11,227 nt of DNA from Planctomycetales bacterium (GTDB lineage: Bacteria; Planctomycetota; Planctomycetia; Planctomycetales; Planctomycetaceae): NCBI GenBank assembly GCA_020050375.1, contig JAGVKR010000213.1, positions 1 to 11,227 of the forward strand, read 5' to 3'. This document shows, piece by piece, positions 6,364-11,227 of this stretch. Numbering within the stretch: position 1 is the stretch's first letter; the number at the start of each line of letters is the position of its first letter. The notes beneath the pieces were generated by a model, which saw only the letters and a program-made list of their open reading frames with translations, was not told where the DNA came from and ran no database searches. A program made the translations under genes and the position numbers.

Positions 6364-9048
6364 ATGACGAGACTTCTCCGCGCCTCTCCTGCCGTTCAGT
6401 CGATCTGTGTCCGCGGCGCGCGAACACACAACCTGCAGAGCGTCGATGTCGACATTCCCCGCGATCGGCTGGTGGTGATCACCGGAGTCAGCGGCAGCGG
6501 GAAAAGCTCGCTGGCGTTCGACACGCTCTTCGCCGAAGGGCAAAGGCGTTACCTCGAAACCCTGTCGGCCTCGACGCGGCAGTTTCTCGACCAGATGCAA
6601 CGGCCGGATGTCGACGACATCGACGGTCTCCCTCCCACGCTTTCGGTCGAGCAGCGGGTCGGCGCCGTGCAGCCGCGAAGCACGCTGGCGACCATCACCG
6701 GCGTCTACGATTTCCTGAGGCTGCTCTATGCCCGGGTCGGGGTGCTCCACTGCCACCAGTGCGGCCGCCCCGTCTCACAGCAATCTCCACAGGCGATCGT
6801 CGACGGGATTCTTGCCCTTGAAGCAGGGCAAAAGGCGATGATTCTTGCTCCGCTCGTTCGCGGACGGAAAGGAAAGCATCGCGACCTGTTCGAGCGGATC
6901 ATCCGCGACGGATTCATCCGCGCACGGGTCGATGGGCAGGTCGTCGATGCCGCTTCGCCCCCCGATTTGAACAAATCCAAACCGCATGATATCGACGTGG
7001 TTATCGATCGGATCGTCGTCAAGGAAGGCCTGCGCGCCCGCCTGCAGGAATCGGTCGAACTGGCGCTCAAGCAGGGGCAGGGTTCGTGCCTGGTCAGTCA
7101 TCAGCAGGCGGAGGGCTGGCACGACCGCCTGTTCAGCAGCCGGTTTTCGTGCCCGGATTGCGAGTTGAGCTTTCCCGATATCGAGCCGCGAACGTTCAGC
7201 TTCAATAACCCATACGGCGCCTGTCCCACGTGTCACGGCCTGGGAGTCATCGCTGCGTCGGAAGCAACCTCGCAGGTCTGCCCCGACTGTCAGGGGGCGC
7301 GCCTCAATCCCGTGGCGCGATCGGTGCGGGTGGTAGGGCGGGGGATTCACGACTTCACTGCGCTGACCGTCGCCGAAGCGGAACGGATCGCCGGAACGCT
7401 GGTCGACGAAGTCGCCGACTCCGCCGCACAGCTTGTAACTGCGCCTCAAGCCTCAAGCCTCAAGTCTCAAGCCTCTCACGAGGCCCCCGACCCGGCCGCG
7501 CGACTGGTCGCGGCGCGAATCGTTCCCGAGATCGCCAAGCGACTGCACTATCTGCATCGGCTGGGAGTCGACTATCTGACGCTCGACCGTCCCGTTACCT
7601 CTCTCTCGGGAGGCGAGCATCAGCGGGCCCGGCTGGCGGGGTGTCTCGGTTCCGGGCTGCGCGGGGTGTGCTACATCCTCGATGAGCCGACGATCGGGCT
7701 GCACCCGCGCGACGCCCAGCGGCTGTTCGAAACGTTGTGCGAGCTGCGCGATCAGGGAACCAGCGTGCTGGTCGTGGAGCACGATCTCGAACTGGTGCGG
7801 CAAGCCGACGCTGTCCTCGATCTCGGGCCGGGCGCCGGACGCGAAGGAGGCCGCGTCGTCTCGCAAGGGACACCGGAGGAAGTTCGCGACGATCCCCTGT
7901 CGCTCACGGGCCGCTACCTGCGCGAGCCGATCGTCATTCCCGCTTCCCCGCGTCCTCAAGCTTCGACGGAATGGCTGACGGTCACGGGAGCCCACGCGCG
8001 CAATCTTCGCGACGTGACGGCGACGATTCCGTTGGGTGTGTTGACGTGCGTGACGGGAGTCAGCGGATCGGGCAAAAGCTCGCTCGTCATGGAAACGCTT
8101 GTTCCCCTCGTCCGGCGAGCACTCGACGACCGCAACCCAGGCCGACCGCTGAGCGGTCCGAAATCGAATCTGCAGCAGTCGGCTCGGGCTGCGCTGCCTG
8201 CGCTGACAGTCTCGCAGTTTTCCAATGACGCACGCCTCACTGGCATCGAGGTGATCGACCGCATGGTCGAGATCGATCAGTCTCCACTCGGCCGGAATGC
8301 GCGTTCGAACCCGGCCACCGCGTCGGGCGCCTGGGATGAGATCCGTCGTGTGTTCGCGCGGACTCGCGATGCCCGGCTGCGCGGGTTCCGGGCCGGGCGG
8401 TTCAGCTTCAACTCTGCCGGTGGCCGTTGTGCCGAGTGCCGGGGGCTGGGAACGCGCCGCATCGGGATGCACTTTCTGCCCGACATCAACGTCGTCTGCC
8501 CGGTCTGCCGCGGCGCACGATTCAACCGGCAAACGCTTGAAGTTCGGTTCCGCAACAAATCACCGGCCGACGTCCTCAATCTGCGAATCGACGAAGCGGT
8601 CGAATTCTTTGAGAACTTTGCCAAAGTTCGACGGATCTCCGCCACGTTCGTCGAAGTCGGCCTGGGGTATCTGACGCTGGGGCAATCAGCGACGACGCTC
8701 TCCGGCGGAGAGGCGCAGCGCATTCGACTGGCGACTGAGCTGAGCCAACCGATTGCCGGTCGAACGCTCTATGTGCTCGACGAGCCGACGACCGGCCTGC
8801 ACGCGGCCGACATCGAGCGTCTGTTGCAACTCCTGGCGCGACTGGTTCGGCAGGGGCAAACCGTGATCGTCATCGAGCATCAGCTCGACGTGATCCGCGC
8901 AGCCGGGCACATCATCGATCTGGGACCGGAGGGCGGCGCCGCCGGCGGACAAATCGTCGCGACGGGCGCTCCCGAGCAAATTGCCCGCGTCATCGAAAGT
9001 CACACGGGAAAGGCCTTGCTCGCACAGTTCGGCCGCTCGACGGTTTGA
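6364..9048 (+). CDS. uvrA: UvrA-family excinuclease ATPase paralogue lacking the insertion domain
   Basis: Tandem ABC ATPase of the UvrA family, which finds DNA lesions and loads UvrB in nucleotide excision repair; 894 residues from ATG 6364. This start leaves 17 residues before VRGARTHNL, close to canonical UvrA. It lacks a clear Shine-Dalgarno, and a GTG at 6232 in frame would give a longer but unlikely N-terminus. Visible: Walker [10 protein letters not shown] at 41-49 and 565-573; ABC signatures [11 protein letters not shown] (414-424) and [11 protein letters not shown] (779-789); Walker B DEP at 440-442 and 806-808; H-loop His 473 and 839. Zinc-ligand Cys pairs are at 130/133, 263/266, 287/290, 306/309, 689/692 and 712/715. 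The UvrB-binding region is present ([20 protein letters not shown]). The gap between C290 and C306 is only 15 residues where canonical UvrA has over 100, so the insertion domain is absent. Residues 361-371 are encoded by a 7-bp tandem repeat. Probably a paralogue of the housekeeping uvrA; a role in repair, or in a more specialised process, is open. Confidence 0.92.
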   Translation: MTRLLRASPAVQSICVRGARTHNLQSVDVDIPRDRLVVITGVSGSGKSSLAFDTLFAEGQRRYLETLSASTRQFLDQMQRPDVDDIDGLPPTLSVEQRVGAVQPRSTLATITGVYDFLRLLYARVGVLHCHQCGRPVSQQSPQAIVDGILALEAGQKAMILAPLVRGRKGKHRDLFERIIRDGFIRARVDGQVVDAASPPDLNKSKPHDIDVVIDRIVVKEGLRARLQESVELALKQGQGSCLVSHQQAEGWHDRLFSSRFSCPDCELSFPDIEPRTFSFNNPYGACPTCHGLGVIAASEATSQVCPDCQGARLNPVARSVRVVGRGIHDFTALTVAEAERIAGTLVDEVADSAAQLVTAPQASSLKSQASHEAPDPAARLVAARIVPEIAKRLHYLHRLGVDYLTLDRPVTSLSGGEHQRARLAGCLGSGLRGVCYILDEPTIGLHPRDAQRLFETLCELRDQGTSVLVVEHDLELVRQADAVLDLGPGAGREGGRVVSQGTPEEVRDDPLSLTGRYLREPIVIPASPRPQASTEWLTVTGAHARNLRDVTATIPLGVLTCVTGVSGSGKSSLVMETLVPLVRRALDDRNPGRPLSGPKSNLQQSARAALPALTVSQFSNDARLTGIEVIDRMVEIDQSPLGRNARSNPATASGAWDEIRRVFARTRDARLRGFRAGRFSFNSAGGRCAECRGLGTRRIGMHFLPDINVVCPVCRGARFNRQTLEVRFRNKSPADVLNLRIDEAVEFFENFAKVRRISATFVEVGLGYLTLGQSATTLSGGEAQRIRLATELSQPIAGRTLYVLDEPTTGLHAADIERLLQLLARLVRQGQTVIVIEHQLDVIRAAGHIIDLGPEGGAAGGQIVATGAPEQIARVIESHTGKALLAQFGRSTV
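7444..7475 (+). repeat. Heptanucleotide tandem repeat inside the uvrA-like gene
   Basis: Three perfect copies of CCTCAAG (7444-7464), one variant TCTCAAG (7465-7471) and a partial CCTC (7472-7475). It encodes [11 protein letters not shown] at residues 361-371, in a linker before the first ABC signature that is not conserved in UvrA. Because the unit is 7 bp, gain or loss of one copy would shift the reading frame. Confidence 0.85.
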
Positions 9049-9082
9049 CTCGAGGACAATTCGACACGCCTGGGTGGGCCTC

Positions 9083-9251
9083 GGGTGCCACGGCCAGCGC
9101 CCGAAGGAAGTCGGCCGTGCGAACGTTTCGGGACGGCGTTTTTCGGATTGAAGTATCTTGCAAATGACTGTGATTCCTTCCCTTTCTGGGTATCTAAAGC
9201 CAACTCACCGTTCGCACGGCCGACTCCCGTTAGTCGCTGGCCGTGGCACCC
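9083..9251. repeat. Long inverted-repeat element, copy 2 (39-bp arms, expanded 91-bp loop)
   Basis: Arms 9083-9121 and 9213-9251 are reverse complements at 34 of 39 positions. The left arm is identical over 39 bp to the reverse complement of the right arm of copy 1, and the right arm matches the reverse complement of copy 1's left arm at 37 of 39, so this is the same element in opposite orientation. The loop start (9122-9137) matches the corresponding copy 1 loop at 12 of 16, and CTTGCAAAT (9157-9165) is shared; the rest of the loop is extra. It fills about half of the 354-bp gap between the uvrA-like stop and comEC. No gene is seen in that gap; short open frames over the element merely translate its arms. 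It may also lessen read-through into comEC, but it has no U-tract. Confidence 0.9.
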
Positions 9252-9347
9252 TGAACAAGCCCCGTCTCGATTCCAATCCGATTCATCCGCGGCATCGGGC
9301 GTATCCGCGATACTTGTCGTTCGATCACCGTCAGTCCCGGCATCCGG

Positions 9348-9377
9348 TTGCGGATTCGCCCCAAAACGCCGTATTCT
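9348..9377 (+). promoter_or_regulatory. Weak promoter-like boxes upstream of comEC
   Basis: TTGCGG (9348-9353), 18 bp, TATTCT (9372-9377): 3 of 6 and 4 of 6 matches to sigma-70 boxes. If used, the leader before ATG 9403 would be under 20 nt. Nothing else recognisable was seen in 9252-9402. It is offered only as a candidate. Confidence 0.2.
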
Positions 9378-9391
9378 GGAGAACGTCCTTC

Positions 9392-9397
9392 AAGGGG
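9392..9397 (+). promoter_or_regulatory. Ribosome binding site for comEC
   Basis: AAGGGG lies 5 nt before ATG 9403. It supports this start although the frame is open further upstream. Confidence 0.5.
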
Positions 9398-9402
9398 CCT
9401 TG

Positions 9403-11227
9403 ATGTCGTCTACACCGCGGATTGCGATCGCGATTGCCGCGCCGGCCGAAAAAGCGCAAGCGCCGGTTCGTCTGCGGCGTCGATCGCCGGCGGTGCCGAT
9501 CGCTGTTGCCGCCGCTTGCGGAATTCTCGCCGATTCGGCATTCGGAACGTCGCTGACCGTCTGTCTGCTGTCGAGCGCGGTGGCTCTTTGCGGCTGGTGG
9601 ATCTGCTGGCGACGCGGTTCGCTCACCGGTTCGGCCGTCTGCCTGCTCGCTGCGACGCTGCTCGCGGGCGCGGGCTGGCATCATATTCGCTGGTCCACGG
9701 CAGGCGACGATGACGTGACCGCTTTCGCAACCGACCAGTCGAAACCGGTGCGGATCGTTGGGCAGCTCGTCGATCAGCCGACCATTGTACCGCGTCGACC
9801 GCAGGAGCTGCCAACGGCCATTCCGCAATACGATCGAACGCTCTGCACGCTGAAATGTGCGGCGCTCGTCGCCGAAAGGAAGGTGATTCCCGTCTCAGGT
9901 CAGGTGCGGCTCGATGTGACCGGGCACCTGGAGGGAGCGGGCGTGGGCGACGTCGTTGACGTCGTCGGTCAATTTGTCCGCGTGCACGGACCACAGAATC
10001 CGGGTGAATTCGACTATCGTGCCGCGTTGCGGGGTTCGGGAATCAACGTTCGGGTCTACTGCGGCGAGCCCGACGATGTTCGCGTGACACAGGTCGCCGG
10101 CAAAAACTGGCGGGGCTGGCAGGCCCGTCTGCGCTTTCAGGCCGAACGATTGCTCGCAGAACAATTGAGCGAGCGGACCGCGGCCGTCGGGACGGCCCTC
10201 CTGCTGGGAACGCGCACCGGAATCACCGACGAATTGCGGCAGGCGTTCGCCGAAAGCGGCACGATGCACATCCTGGCAATCTCGGGAGCCAACGTCGGCG
10301 TGCTCGCGGGTTTGCTCTGGCTCATCGCCCGTGTCGCGCGCTGCGGACGTTTCACGACGGCGGCGATGGTGCTGCTGGGGATTCTCGGTTACGCACTGCT
10401 CGCCGATTCGCAGCCCCCCGTGCTGCGGGCCGTATTGATGTTCACCGCCGTTCTGGCCGGCCGACCGTGGTTTCGCACGACACCGCTGGTCAACGGCCTG
10501 GCGATCGCGGCGCTGGGAGTTCTTATCGCGAACCCCATGCACCTCTTCGACGTCGGGGCGCAGCTTTCGTTCCTGGCGGTGGCCGCACTCATCTGGACAC
10601 CGTCGTGGATTCCGGCGCGATGGCGAAGGACACTGACGTGGAACCCCGCCGAAGGCTCTGCGCCGCCGTGGTTGGCGTGGTTGTGGCCCACGGCGACCCG
10701 GTCCTTGCTGATGGGCGTGGGCTCGCTGGCCGCGATCTGGCTGTTCACGCTCCCGCTCACCGTCGCGCGGTTCCACCTCTTCTCGCCGATTGGCCTGGTT
10801 GTCAATCTTGTGTTGGCGCCGGTGGTCGTCGTCATCATGTGGAGCGGTTATGCCCTGTTGATGCTGGGGCTGATCGTGAAATCCGCCGGAATTCCCTTCG
10901 CGTTCCTGTTCGAGGCGGGTCTGCGGCTGATGTTGTGGCTCGTCGAAGAGTCGGCTGGACTCGACTGGGGACACGTCTATCTGCCAGGTCCCGGCAATGG
11001 CTGGCTCACAGGTTATTACGGCTGTCTGCTCGCGATCGCCTGCGGTTTGCCGGGAGTTCGCCTCCGGCAATGGGGATGGCGAGCCATGTTGATGTGGATC
11101 GTCGCCGGCTACGGCGTGGCGCTGTTCCCGCGACATGCGGATGAATTGCGCTGCACGTTTCTGTCGGTGGGGCACGGACTGGCGGTTCTGGTGGAAATGC
11201 CCAACGGCAAGACGCTGCTTTACGACG
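9403..11227 (+). CDS. comEC: ComEC/Rec2-family DNA-uptake channel, 3' partial
   Basis: Inner-membrane channel protein that carries single-stranded DNA into the cytoplasm during natural transformation; 608 residues are visible before the window ends. ATG 9403 follows AAGGGG. In order: a short basic N-terminus; hydrophobic helices (about 32-100); a soluble OB-fold-like region (about 105-240) ending in the family motif NPGEFDYRAALRGSGI (from N199); then the competence domain with many helices. Its hallmarks are HILAISGANVGVL (289-301), PPVLRAVLMFTAVLAGRP, and NPMHLFDVGAQLSFLAVAAL. At 585 onward CTFLSVGHGLAVLVEMPNG opens the C-terminal metallo-beta-lactamase-like domain, with SVGHGL where many homologues have DVGQGD. 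The metal-binding His/Asp residues would lie beyond the window. No other competence gene is visible here, which is common because comEC is often isolated. Identity is confident; transformation competence of the host is not shown. Confidence 0.93.
   Translation, partial: MSSTPRIAIAIAAPAEKAQAPVRLRRRSPAVPIAVAAACGILADSAFGTSLTVCLLSSAVALCGWWICWRRGSLTGSAVCLLAATLLAGAGWHHIRWSTAGDDDVTAFATDQSKPVRIVGQLVDQPTIVPRRPQELPTAIPQYDRTLCTLKCAALVAERKVIPVSGQVRLDVTGHLEGAGVGDVVDVVGQFVRVHGPQNPGEFDYRAALRGSGINVRVYCGEPDDVRVTQVAGKNWRGWQARLRFQAERLLAEQLSERTAAVGTALLLGTRTGITDELRQAFAESGTMHILAISGANVGVLAGLLWLIARVARCGRFTTAAMVLLGILGYALLADSQPPVLRAVLMFTAVLAGRPWFRTTPLVNGLAIAALGVLIANPMHLFDVGAQLSFLAVAALIWTPSWIPARWRRTLTWNPAEGSAPPWLAWLWPTATRSLLMGVGSLAAIWLFTLPLTVARFHLFSPIGLVVNLVLAPVVVVIMWSGYALLMLGLIVKSAGIPFAFLFEAGLRLMLWLVEESAGLDWGHVYLPGPGNGWLTGYYGCLLAIACGLPGVRLRQWGWRAMLMWIVAGYGVALFPRHADELRCTFLSVGHGLAVLVEMPNGKTLLYD

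Noticed and set aside
7453..8532. 359-codon minus-strand open frame opposite the uvrA-like gene
   Set aside because: The plus strand carries ABC signature, Walker and zinc-finger motifs across this stretch; the reverse reading shows none.
9000..9403. Short open frames on both strands over the second inverted repeat, containing the peptide RSHGRLP
   Set aside because: The same peptide appears wherever the arms are read (also at 1220-1265), so it is a translation of the repeat and not a conserved small protein.
9895..11175. 426-codon minus-strand open frame opposite comEC
   Set aside because: It is very rich in Arg, Gln, His and Pro with no recognisable fold, and lies wholly antisense to conserved ComEC motifs.

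Overview
The window looks like chromosomal DNA from a high-GC Gram-negative bacterium. The best guess is a planctomycete. The basis is a strongly GC-biased third codon position, a tripartite-type RND efflux pair, a divergent UvrA paralogue, and intergenic inverted repeats of a type I associate with planctomycete genomes. The assignment is inference from style, not from a marker gene; no rRNA, tRNA, CRISPR array, transposase or phage gene was seen.

Layout. (1) Positions 2-5081, plus strand: a periplasmic adaptor (membrane fusion protein, 5' end outside the window) followed by a large RND inner-membrane pump. The two should form an efflux unit with an outer-membrane factor not seen here. A 105-bp inverted-repeat element lies between them. 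(2) Positions 5082-5182: convergent junction with two small palindromes that could stop transcription from both sides. (3) Positions 5183-6242, minus strand: a cupin-fold protein preceded by a protein with a probable CBM9/DOMON-like beta-sandwich, probably co-transcribed. (4) Positions 6243-6363: a relatively AT-rich divergent intergenic region with overlapping promoter-like boxes. (5) Positions 6364-9048, plus strand: a UvrA-family tandem ABC ATPase lacking the usual insertion domain and carrying a 7-bp tandem repeat in its coding sequence. (6) Positions 9049-9402: a second, inverted and expanded copy of the inverted-repeat element, then a short leader. (7) Positions 9403-11227: ComEC/Rec2 DNA-uptake channel, cut by the window end just as its metallo-beta-lactamase-like domain begins.

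The genes do not form one pathway: an efflux operon, a small accessory pair, a DNA-repair-type ATPase and a DNA-uptake channel sit side by side. The observations most worth following are the two homologous inverted-repeat elements, which behave like copies of a dispersed element; the roughly 115-residue repeat-containing insertion in the porter domain of the RND pump; and the UvrA paralogue that keeps the UvrB-binding region but has lost the insertion domain. No convincing new defence or other multi-gene system is visible.
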